From Spirochaetales bacterium (GTDB taxonomy: Bacteria > Spirochaetota > Spirochaetia > DSM-2461): a stretch of DNA of 17,137 bases. Under the pieces are notes generated by a model. That model had not been told where the DNA came from. It did not search any database and saw only the letters and a program-made list of their open reading frames with translations. The DNA lies in the NCBI GenBank assembly GCA_002748225.1, contig PDRU01000097.1:1-17137 (forward strand). Direction: 5' to 3'. Below, one piece after another: positions 7,817 to 13,478 of the stretch. The translations under genes were made by a program, and so were the position numbers. The stretch's first letter is position 1; each line of letters opens with the position of its first letter.

Positions 7817-9560
7817 TTGGCCGGTAACAGCAGTTGTTTTTCTGGCGGCCTGTATCTTAACGGGCTGCCGAACTGCGGCAGAACTGGTGCTTGACGATGC
7901 AGCCTTCCGCGGGGATATGGTAGAGGCCGCCGCCCGGGGCGAACAGTTTCGTATCCGGCCCGAAGATTATCCGGAAATCAGCAGGCTGTTCAGTGATGAC
8001 AATCCCCTCTACAGGCAGGCGGCTGTTTTACTGGCGGAACAGACAAATAAATCATTCTTTTATCCGCTTATTATTCTGGCTGCCATGGATGCGGTGCCGG
8101 AAGTTTCCCGTACAGCGCGGAAGGTTATTGCCCGGAATCCGGAAGAATACCGCTCGGACCTTTCAGCGTTTATAACCGGGGGAACAAGCGTTCAGCGGGC
8201 GGGCGCGGCCGAAATTCTTGCGGAAACCGGAACGGAAGATATGGTGCCTCTTTTAACAGGACTGTTTGCCAATCCTGATCAGGAGGTGCGTAACCAGGCT
8301 TCTCTGGCTGTGTGGAAACTGGCAAAGAGGGAAAATCCGTTTCTGCAGGACCGTCTGAACAGTTTAAATTCCCTTGAGCAGGCCGCCGCGGTTCACAGTC
8401 TGGGGCTGTACGCTCATTCAGATGATTTGCTGTTTTTTACTTCGCTGTTCTCTGCGGAAAATGCCATACTTCGGCGTGAAGCCCAGCAGGCCGTGCTGCG
8501 GCAGGGAGAAATGGCCCTGGGTATTCTTCACCGTATGGCTCTGGATAAAGCTCAGCCTTACCGCGGGCGTCTTTCCGCTTTGGAGGTTATTCAGGGAATG
8601 CGCTCTCCCTACAGTCTGAGTACTCTTATTGAGCTGCTGGAAGACTCCAATCCGGACATTGTGCTTAAAGTGCGTTCCATACTGGGAACTTACGGACGGG
8701 AGTCTGTTAATGCTCTGGGACGCCTCTACGAAACAGAATCAGCCGATTACCGGATGTACGCGGTGGAGCTTCTGGGAAATATACCTGCAGATTCCTCCAT
8801 ACGCATTCTGGTTTCAGCTTTGGACGATCCTGTTCCTGCTGTCCGCAGATCAGCTCTGAAATATTTAAAAGGCTTTGGTGAAGAAGCCTGGCCGGTTTTG
8901 CGCGCCCTGATGGATTCTTCCGATGAGAGCCTGCGGATTGCCATACTTGGAATTTTAAGAGATGAAGGCGACCCCTGGCTGCTGCGGAAAGAGCCTGACA
9001 CCTTAAACAGTTTCGCATTAGCGCAGCTGGTTATTCATTCTCCTTACAATGTTCTGGAAGATTATCTGAAACGGATAGATGCTTCGGCTTCTGCCGCGGA
9101 AATAGTTCTTTCTCTGCAAAGAGCGTGGGAAGCAGCCGGAGAATTTCAGCAGCTGGAAAACCGTATTCTTTCCAGTAATAATTCATATATTTACGCCTGG
9201 CGCCAGAGAGAACAGGCCTTATCCGCCTCAAAAAAAACTCTTCAGCAGTCTTTCAGTGTGCTTCATGAGTATTTCCAAAGTTCTGATCCGGCCCTGCTGA
9301 GCCGGGCAGAAGCACTGCGCCGTGAAAGTTTGAAATATGAAAATGAGAGTAATGAATGGGCAAAACGTATGAAGGCCATGGATAAAAACGCCCGTGTAAG
9401 CGGGAAGAAGAATCTGGAACGTTACCGTATTCTGAGAAATACACTGGTTAAAACCTGGGAATATCTTACTCCCGAGTATAAAGAAACAGCCGAAAAAATT
9501 TACGCCGAAAGTAATTTGGATCCTGCAATTCTGTACAGTGAGCTGTCTTTAGCTGAATAA
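7794..9560 (+). CDS. HEAT-repeat lipoprotein
   Basis: 588 residues. The N-terminus is a lipoprotein signal: MYFRR, a hydrophobic run, then lipobox LTGC with Cys25 as the likely lipidated residue. LAAC at Cys20 also matches a lipobox but leaves hydrophobic residues after it. From about residue 65 to 410 there are repeated helical pairs of HEAT/PBS-lyase type, for example MVPLLTGLFANPDQEVRNQA, TLIELLEDSNPDIVLKVRSI and ILVSALDDPVPAVRRSALKY. Such alpha-solenoids usually bind other proteins. The C-terminal 170 residues are charged and helical without a recognised domain. The AGAGG before the ATG is only 1 base away, while GAAAAT (7782-7787) ends 6 bases before the ATG, the same geometry as the giant gene, so a leaderless mRNA is possible. 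It may act as a periplasmic or outer-membrane scaffold; no specific partner can be inferred. Confidence 0.8.
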   Translation: MYFRRLVIWPVTAVVFLAACILTGCRTAAELVLDDAAFRGDMVEAAARGEQFRIRPEDYPEISRLFSDDNPLYRQAAVLLAEQTNKSFFYPLIILAAMDAVPEVSRTARKVIARNPEEYRSDLSAFITGGTSVQRAGAAEILAETGTEDMVPLLTGLFANPDQEVRNQASLAVWKLAKRENPFLQDRLNSLNSLEQAAAVHSLGLYAHSDDLLFFTSLFSAENAILRREAQQAVLRQGEMALGILHRMALDKAQPYRGRLSALEVIQGMRSPYSLSTLIELLEDSNPDIVLKVRSILGTYGRESVNALGRLYETESADYRMYAVELLGNIPADSSIRILVSALDDPVPAVRRSALKYLKGFGEEAWPVLRALMDSSDESLRIAILGILRDEGDPWLLRKEPDTLNSFALAQLVIHSPYNVLEDYLKRIDASASAAEIVLSLQRAWEAAGEFQQLENRILSSNNSYIYAWRQREQALSASKKTLQQSFSVLHEYFQSSDPALLSRAEALRRESLKYENESNEWAKRMKAMDKNARVSGKKNLERYRILRNTLVKTWEYLTPEYKETAEKIYAESNLDPAILYSELSLAE

Positions 9561-9592
9561 AAAAGGGGCTGCCGGTAATACCGCACAGCCCC
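9559..9592 (-). terminator. Rho-independent terminator of tRNA-Asp
   Basis: Read on the minus strand, a GGGGCTG (9592-9586) / CAGCCCC (9571-9565) stem with an inner CGGT/ACCG pairing is followed directly by six T (9564-9559). It starts 7 bases beyond the tRNA 3' end. The T run overlaps the stop codon of the convergent lipoprotein gene. Confidence 0.85.
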
Positions 9593-9599
9593 TCGGGAG

Positions 9600-9673
9600 C
9601 GGAAGTGACGGGGCTCGAACCCGCGATCTCCGGCTTGACAGGCCGGCGCGATAACCAGCTTCGCTACACCTCC
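9600..9673 (-). tRNA. tRNA-Asp(GTC)
   Basis: The minus strand folds into a full cloverleaf. The acceptor stem is GGAGGTG/CACTTCC with one G-T pair, the D stem GCGA/TCGC, and the anticodon arm CCGGC-CTGTCAA-GCCGG with anticodon GTC. The T arm is GCGGG-TTCGAGC-CCCGT. The discriminator base is G (9600), as expected for Asp. The 3' CCA is not encoded (GCTC follows), so it must be added by nucleotidyltransferase. It has its own promoter and terminator. Confidence 0.95.
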
Positions 9674-9689
9674 AACTCAGTGGAAAATC

Positions 9690-9718
9690 AATTTATGTTA
9701 TCTGAGGGGTTTGGTCAA
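9690..9718 (-). promoter_or_regulatory. Promoter of tRNA-Asp
   Basis: On the minus strand TTGACC (9718-9713) is separated by 17 bases from TAAATT (9695-9690). Transcription would start about 10 bases before the mature tRNA 5' end at 9673. Confidence 0.6.
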
Positions 9719-9723
9719 GGGGT

Positions 9724-9756
9724 AAAAAAGCGGGGGGCTCGTTCTGCGGCAGCCCC
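9724..9756 (-). terminator. Second terminator downstream of the transporter genes
   Basis: Read on the minus strand, GGGGCT (9756-9751) pairs with AGCCCC (9739-9734) and is followed within 4 bases by six T (9729-9724). It lies about 100 bases beyond the end of the small membrane protein genes and just before the tRNA promoter, so it would insulate the tRNA from read-through. Confidence 0.55.
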
Positions 9757-9775
9757 GGCGTGCGCTTTACTTTAT

Positions 9776-9827
9776 AAAGAAAGAGGCTTAAATCAAAACT
9801 GATCGTTGCCTCTTTCTTTAATTTTTT
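9776..9827. terminator. Bidirectional terminator hairpin after the transporter genes
   Basis: A perfect 12-bp inverted repeat, AAAGAAAGAGGC (9776-9787) and GCCTCTTTCTTT (9808-9819), encloses a 20-base loop. On the plus strand it is followed by AATTTTTT. On the minus strand the 3' arm itself is T-rich. It lies 35 bases after the stop of the second small membrane protein gene, so it most likely ends that transcript. Confidence 0.6.
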
Positions 9828-9853
9828 ACAGGGATTTTTTTAATTAGCTTTAT

Positions 9854-10201
9854 TTACCATGTACCCAATCCCACGTTGGCGAGGATAAAACCGCCCAGAG
9901 TACCTCCTATTATTGAATATATAAGAGAAGGAACTGCTTTTTTGAATTTTCCTCCAAGGTACAGGGATGAAACGAAGAGGCCCCAGAAGGCAGACCAAGC
10001 CTGATCAACCCATGGAGCTTCAACTCCCTGGACAACAAATCCGGCGCCGTGGTTTACTGTCCACATACCGCCAACAATAAATCCCGCTGCAACGAATCCA
10101 CCGAGAATACCGACATTTTCTACCAGCGGTACCCAAAGTTTTGAAATTATAAAACCAAAGACAAATCCTCCGGCAACGGTTGTAAGAGCTGCAGCAAACA
10201 T
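9854..10201 (-). CDS. Small membrane protein, second subunit of a putative glycerol/DHA transporter pair
   Basis: 115 residues, strongly hydrophobic, with about four membrane segments. The start is the ATG at 10201, because GGAGG stands 6 bases before it. This start codon is separated by a single base from the upstream gene's TAG, so translation is probably coupled. Landmarks: GG 34-35, NH 50-51, WVD 64-66, VP 90-91, GGTLGG 99-104. The same marks occur in the upstream partner at positions exactly 2 lower, so the two are paralogues. From memory the pair resembles the 'Lin0368 family putative glycerol transporter subunit' proteins found beside Listeria-type PEP-dependent DHA kinase genes; I cannot verify this here. 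Context (next to dhaKLM and a sugar-phosphate-type regulator) suggests uptake of glycerol or DHA. The buried His51 and Asp66 are candidates for substrate or proton handling. Function is inferred. Confidence 0.7.
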   Translation of the reverse strand: MFAAALTTVAGGFVFGFIISKLWVPLVENVGILGGFVAAGFIVGGMWTVNHGAGFVVQGVEAPWVDQAWSAFWGLFVSSLYLGGKFKKAVPSLIYSIIGGTLGGFILANVGLGTW

Positions 10202-10202
10202 A

Positions 10203-10556
10203 CTATTCCTCCGATTTTTGCGATTGTTTTGTGATGATTCCCGCAACTAATCCGCCGAGTGCTCCACCAAGACCGAGAAAGAAGATTGTTGGTACTGAGT
10301 GGATAATATTCAATCCCTTGAACATTCCCATAGTCATTCCGGCAACGGCAATCCCAAGTGCCATGTCTACCCATGCTGCTCCAGGTTTATTTGTAATGGC
10401 ACCACAGAAGTGGTTAAGGCCCCATCCGAGGCTGATTGTAACCAATCCAGCCAGCCAGCCTCCCATCCAGCCGTACTGCTGGGCAAGACCGCCCCAGACG
10501 GCAAATACTAATATTCCGGCTACCATGGCGCCGAAAAGTGTTCCCAAGTGCTTCAC
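10203..10556 (-). CDS. Small membrane protein, first subunit of a putative glycerol/DHA transporter pair
   Basis: 117 residues from a GTG start at 10556, chosen because GGAGG lies 7 bases upstream; an ATG further upstream (10586) lies before this site and would add ten polar residues. About four membrane segments are predicted by eye, ending in a short polar tail (KQSQKSEE). Landmarks are GG 32-33, NH 48-49 followed by CG, WVD 62-64, VP 88-89 and GGALGG 97-102. These align without gaps to the downstream gene. The gene has its own promoter, overlapping the end of the regulator gene, and may also be read from the regulator. I assign it as one half of a two-component small transporter (compare paired small multidrug-resistance proteins in architecture only). 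The substrate is not shown by sequence; glycerol or DHA is inferred from the neighbouring kinase. Confidence 0.7.
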   Translation of the reverse strand: MKHLGTLFGAMVAGILVFAVWGGLAQQYGWMGGWLAGLVTISLGWGLNHFCGAITNKPGAAWVDMALGIAVAGMTMGMFKGLNIIHSVPTIFFLGLGGALGGLVAGIITKQSQKSEE

Positions 10557-10578
10557 AATTTTTCCTCCGTTAAGTTTT

Positions 10579-10588
10579 TTGTACACAA
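10579..10588. promoter_or_regulatory. Candidate operator TTGT-AC-ACAA in the transporter leader
   Basis: A perfect inverted repeat, TTGT/ACAA around AC, contains the octamer TGTACACA (10580-10587). The same octamer sits in the palindrome at the dhaK promoter (11763-11770). It lies about 23 bases upstream of the transporter GTG start, within the predicted 5' leader. Confidence 0.35.
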
Positions 10589-10611
10589 CCCGAACGTGTG
10601 GAAAAATGATT

Positions 10612-10630
10612 AAAACGTTTTGAACGTTTT
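10612..10630. promoter_or_regulatory. 19-bp perfect palindrome, candidate operator of the transporter promoter
   Basis: AAAACGTT, TTG, AACGTTTT: 8-bp arms and a 3-bp spacer with no mismatch. Given the -10 at 10645-10640, it covers roughly +4 to +22 of the transcript, a classic repressor position. The binding protein is unknown. The local SorC regulator or a LacI/CcpA-type protein are candidates. Confidence 0.5.
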
Positions 10631-10639
10631 TTCACACCC

Positions 10640-10668
10640 ATCTTAGGACGCTTTTATTTGCTTGTCAA
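10640..10668 (-). promoter_or_regulatory. Promoter of the small transporter genes
   Basis: On the minus strand a perfect TTGACA (10668-10663) and TAAGAT (10645-10640) are spaced by 17 bases. The -35 lies inside the last codons of the regulator gene, so the transporter genes can be expressed independently of it. Confidence 0.65.
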
Positions 10669-11649
10669 CTTATATTTTGAGAAATCCATTTCCCGCAGAG
10701 CCAATGCAGTAGCACTGTCAATAATAAGATCGCTGATATATCCGGCATTAAGAGCAGCATGAACAGCCAGAATTTTTTCTTGTCCGGCTACAATACAGAC
10801 TGAGCGTCCGACCTGGCGGTATGTTTCAAGTGCGGGTCCGCTACTCTGCTGGTTAATGGCAAGATCTTTGAATGTGCCGTCGATACGATAGAAGACAGTT
10901 GCCAGGTCACCAACAACATCACGGTCAAGAAGAACGCGATGCTCCCGGTTCTCGTTAAGCCTTGCTGAAAGGAGCATCCGTTCCCACGTAAGATGAGCAA
11001 CGCCAACAGTGAAAATAATGGTATCAGCCCTTTGCTGATACTCTCTGGCAATACGAATGGAAGGCTCATTCCACATCAGTTTCCGCGCCTCTTCTGTGGC
11101 AAACATCATGGGAACAGGGTACAGAACCAGTTCTCCTTCAAATGCCGAGGCAAATTTTTGCAGAATTCCGCCAATATAGCCTATTCCGCAGGAACCACCA
11201 GCTGTATTTCCCTGAAGCTGGACAATCTGGACACCTTTCATGGGACGTTTGGGCAGGTTGCGCGCAACAAGAGAGAGGATTTCACCAGCAGAAACAGCTA
11301 CAATGTGATTGTCACAAATAATATCGTTACTAAGGTGAACGGCGGCAGTTTGTGCTACCCGGGTGAGTTGTTCCGGTGTTGAAGAGTCGGGTTCGACGGG
11401 AACAATTGTTATTTCGTGCAGACCCCGGTAACGGCGTTTGAGCTGCATTGAAAGAGGATCATTATCATGCCGATGATCGATAATTCGTACTTCGACAATA
11501 CCAATTTTGCGCGCATGATTGAGAAGACGGGAGACTTTTGCTCGTGAAAAACCGAGGGTTTTTGCTATTTCATCCGTGTTCATTTGGTGGTGATAGTACA
11601 TTTGTGCAATTTTTAGCGCTGATTCGTAAGAATCCTCCCTTTTTACCAT
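10654..11649 (-). CDS. SorC-family (DeoR/CggR-like) transcriptional regulator of the DHA locus
   Basis: 331 residues. An N-terminal helix-turn-helix (about 22-46: MNTDEIAKTLGFSRAKVSRLL) is followed by a wing (IGIVEVRI). From about residue 75 to the end is a SorC-type effector-binding domain of the sugar-isomerase-like fold: VQLQGNTAGG, then PVPMMFATEEARKLM, then GDLATVFYRIDG, and finally VAGQEKILAVHAALNAGYISDLIIDSATA. Family members act as tetramers that release or change DNA binding on binding sugar phosphates, so DHA phosphate or another triose phosphate is a reasonable effector guess. The start at the ATG 11649 has no strong ribosome binding site; AGGGAGG lies just inside the frame, and the next ATG is residue 17, which would cut close to the HTH. 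It is divergent from dhaK across 155 bases that contain palindromes and direct repeats, and upstream of the transporter pair on the same strand, so local control of both units is likely. Confidence 0.85.
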   Translation of the reverse strand: MVKREDSYESALKIAQMYYHHQMNTDEIAKTLGFSRAKVSRLLNHARKIGIVEVRIIDHRHDNDPLSMQLKRRYRGLHEITIVPVEPDSSTPEQLTRVAQTAAVHLSNDIICDNHIVAVSAGEILSLVARNLPKRPMKGVQIVQLQGNTAGGSCGIGYIGGILQKFASAFEGELVLYPVPMMFATEEARKLMWNEPSIRIAREYQQRADTIIFTVGVAHLTWERMLLSARLNENREHRVLLDRDVVGDLATVFYRIDGTFKDLAINQQSSGPALETYRQVGRSVCIVAGQEKILAVHAALNAGYISDLIIDSATALALREMDFSKYKLTSK

Positions 11650-11711
11650 GCAAAAAGGTTATGACTTCATTATTGTAAAGTCAATAGTTAGTAAAAATCA
11701 CTTTTTGGAAA

Positions 11712-11741
11712 AAATTTCAATAATAACTTGACGAAATTTCA
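11712..11741 (+). repeat. Direct repeats AAATTTCA flanking the dhaK -35 box
   Basis: AAATTTCA occurs at 11712-11719 and 11734-11741, 22 bases apart (about two helical turns), each followed by a related A/T-rich tail (ATAA, TTAG). The first copy lies just upstream of the -35 and the second starts immediately after it. SorC/CggR-type tetramers are known to use direct repeats, so this is a second operator candidate, but A/T-rich sequence makes chance repeats likely. Confidence 0.3.
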
Positions 11742-11757
11742 TTAGCGCTGTTATCAT
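11728..11757 (+). promoter_or_regulatory. Promoter of the dhaKLM operon
   Basis: TTGACG (11728-11733) and TATCAT (11752-11757) each match the consensus in 5 of 6 positions and are spaced by 18 bases. Predicted start is near 11764, inside the GGTGT-AC-ACACC palindrome, with a leader of about 40 bases carrying an AGGGGGA ribosome binding site 8 bases before the dhaK ATG. Confidence 0.65.
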
Positions 11758-11760
11758 CCT

Positions 11761-11772
11761 GGTGTACACACC
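11761..11772. promoter_or_regulatory. Candidate operator GGTGT-AC-ACACC at the dhaK transcription start
   Basis: A perfect 5-2-5 inverted repeat lies over the predicted +1. It is further enclosed by ATCCTG (11755-11760, partly in the -10) and CAGGAT (11777-11782), another inverted pair. It shares TGTACACA with the palindrome in the transporter leader. Confidence 0.45.
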
Positions 11773-11804
11773 CGGACAGGATAAATATTAAGGGGGATAA
11801 TTCG

Positions 11805-12806
11805 ATGAAGAAACTCTTGAATGATGTAAATGCTGTTGTAAAGGATTCAATGGCCGGTATTGAAGCGGCACATGGTGATATCGTCAAGGCAATGTATGAT
11901 CCTAATATTCTGATCCGGGCGGGCGGCCCGGTAAAGGGAAAAGTTGCTGTTGTCTCCGGTGGCGGGAGTGGACATGAGCCCCTGCACGGCGGGTTTGTGG
12001 GGCTGGGAATGTTACATGCAGCATGTCCTGGTGAAATATTTACATCTCCTACTCCCGATCAGATGGAAGCTGCAACGAGGGCAGTTGATGGTGGTGCTGG
12101 TGTGCTTCACATTGTTAAAAATTATTCAGGTGATGTAATGAATTTTGAGATGGCAGCAGATCTGTGCCGCTCTGAAAACATTGATGTGGAATCTGTTGTA
12201 ATTGATGATGACGTTGCTGTAAAGGATAGTCTGTATACGCAGGGCAGACGCGGTGTCGGTGCCACAGTTTTTGCAGAAAAAATTGCCGGAGCTGCTTCTG
12301 AGAGAGGGTTTAATCTTCAAAAGGTGAAATCGCTGGTAGAAAATGTGAACGCCAATGCCCGTTCAATGGGTATGGCATTAACATCGTGTACTGTACCTGC
12401 CAAGGGAGCTCCCACTTTTGATATTGGTGAAGATGAGATTGAGATAGGTATAGGCATTCACGGTGAGCCGGGGCGTGAGCGTACAAAGATAAAAAGTGCA
12501 GCAGAACTGTCAGAAATTATGTGTGATGCCATTCTGACCGATCTGCCTTTTTCTTCTAACGATGAAGTTTTTCTGATGGTGAACGGTATGGGCGGTACTC
12601 CTCTTATTGAACTCTATGTTGTTTACAATGATATTGCTGCAATTCTTAAGAAAAAGGGAATAAAGATTACCCGGAATCTTGTAGGGAACTATATCACATC
12701 ATTGGAAATGGAAGGGTTTTCTATTACACTGGTTAAGTTAAACAAGGAACTGACTTCACTGTGGGATGATCCTGTTCGTACCGCTGGACTTCGTTGGGGA
12801 ATCTAG
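11805..12806 (+). CDS. dhaK: Dihydroxyacetone kinase, DHA-binding subunit DhaK
   Basis: 333 residues, the usual length for the PTS-type subunit. DhaK binds DHA covalently through a histidine hemiaminal and receives phosphate from ATP/ADP bound on DhaL. Visible motifs: SGGGSGHEPLHGGFVG (51-66) with His57, NYSGDVMNFEMA (106-117) with Asp110, DDDVAV (135-140), and GIGIHGEPGRER (215-226) with His219. These correspond to His56, Asp109 and His218 of the E. coli protein, so the active site is complete. The ATP-binding C-terminal domain of single-chain DHA kinases is absent, as expected when DhaL is separate. It is the first gene of the operon, with a ribosome binding site AGGGGGA. dhaL follows after 3 bases. 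The product, DHA phosphate, enters glycolysis. Confidence 0.97.
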   Translation: MKKLLNDVNAVVKDSMAGIEAAHGDIVKAMYDPNILIRAGGPVKGKVAVVSGGGSGHEPLHGGFVGLGMLHAACPGEIFTSPTPDQMEAATRAVDGGAGVLHIVKNYSGDVMNFEMAADLCRSENIDVESVVIDDDVAVKDSLYTQGRRGVGATVFAEKIAGAASERGFNLQKVKSLVENVNANARSMGMALTSCTVPAKGAPTFDIGEDEIEIGIGIHGEPGRERTKIKSAAELSEIMCDAILTDLPFSSNDEVFLMVNGMGGTPLIELYVVYNDIAAILKKKGIKITRNLVGNYITSLEMEGFSITLVKLNKELTSLWDDPVRTAGLRWGI

Positions 12807-12809
12807 GGA

Positions 12810-13436
12810 ATGATTACTGCCGACTTAGTAAAAAAGTGGATATTGAGACTGGCTGAAGTCTATGCCGCGGAGAAGGCGTATCTGACGGAATTGGATTCTC
12901 CCATAGGTGATGCTGATCATGGAATTAATCTTGATCGAGGTTTTTCCGCTGTAGTGGTGGAGTTTGAAAAATCAAATCCGGAAACAATCTCAGAAATGTT
13001 GAAACTGACGGCTATGACACTTATTAGAACAGTCGGTGGTGCTTCAGGGCCGTTGTATGGTACATGGTTTTTAAAAGCTTCAATTGCGGCTTCAAATTAT
13101 GAAAAACTTGATGCGGCACATTTTGTCAAGGTTGTTGAAGCGGCTGTGGAAGGAGTTGCGCAGCGAGGAAAAGCTGCACTGAACGATAAAACAATGCTTG
13201 ATGTATGGATTCCAGTAGTTGAGCGTATTAAAGAAAAACTGGATGATGGTGAGAATATTCAGGCATTGTTGCTGGAAGCTGAAGAAGTTGCGGCAGAGCG
13301 TTTGAAAGCAACAATTCCGATGATTGCACGCAAAGGGCGTGCAAGTTTTCTCGGTGAACGGAGTATTGGACACCAGGATCCTGGTGCAACATCGAGTTTC
13401 TTTCTGATTCGTACGGCACGAGAAATTTTTGAGTAA
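12810..13436 (+). CDS. dhaL: Dihydroxyacetone kinase, ADP-binding subunit DhaL
   Basis: 208 residues. DhaL holds ADP-Mg as a fixed cofactor, is rephosphorylated by the DhaM phosphorelay, and passes phosphate to DHA on DhaK. The Mg-binding loop DSPIGDADHGINLDRGF (29-45) has Asp29, Asp34 and Asp36, equivalent to Asp30, Asp35 and Asp37 of E. coli DhaL. Further family motifs are GGASGPLYGTWF (76-87), GDK-like ALNDKTMLDVW (123-133) and GRASFLGERSIGHQDPGATS near the end. The start is the ATG 3 bases after the dhaK stop; its ribosome binding site lies in the end of dhaK, implying translational coupling. dhaM follows after 42 bases. Confidence 0.96.
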   Translation: MITADLVKKWILRLAEVYAAEKAYLTELDSPIGDADHGINLDRGFSAVVVEFEKSNPETISEMLKLTAMTLIRTVGGASGPLYGTWFLKASIAASNYEKLDAAHFVKVVEAAVEGVAQRGKAALNDKTMLDVWIPVVERIKEKLDDGENIQALLLEAEEVAAERLKATIPMIARKGRASFLGERSIGHQDPGATSSFFLIRTAREIFE

Positions 13437-13478
13437 ACCGGTGATTGAAAATTACTGTTTTTTTAAAGGGTTTGAATT

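Noticed and set aside
9600..9673. tRNA-Asp as an attachment site of an integrated element
   Set aside because: No direct repeat of the tRNA 3' end and no integrase gene is visible in the window, and the atypical cluster is on the 5' side of the tRNA.
9605..9802. 65-codon plus-strand frame starting MTGLEPAISGLTGRR
   Set aside because: It overlaps the tRNA-Asp gene on the opposite strand; this peptide is a familiar false prediction arising from antisense tRNA sequence.
10231..10623. Plus-strand 130-codon open frame opposite the small membrane proteins
   Set aside because: It is the complement of two well-supported genes with good ribosome binding sites; its Pro-rich translation is typical of an antisense shadow.
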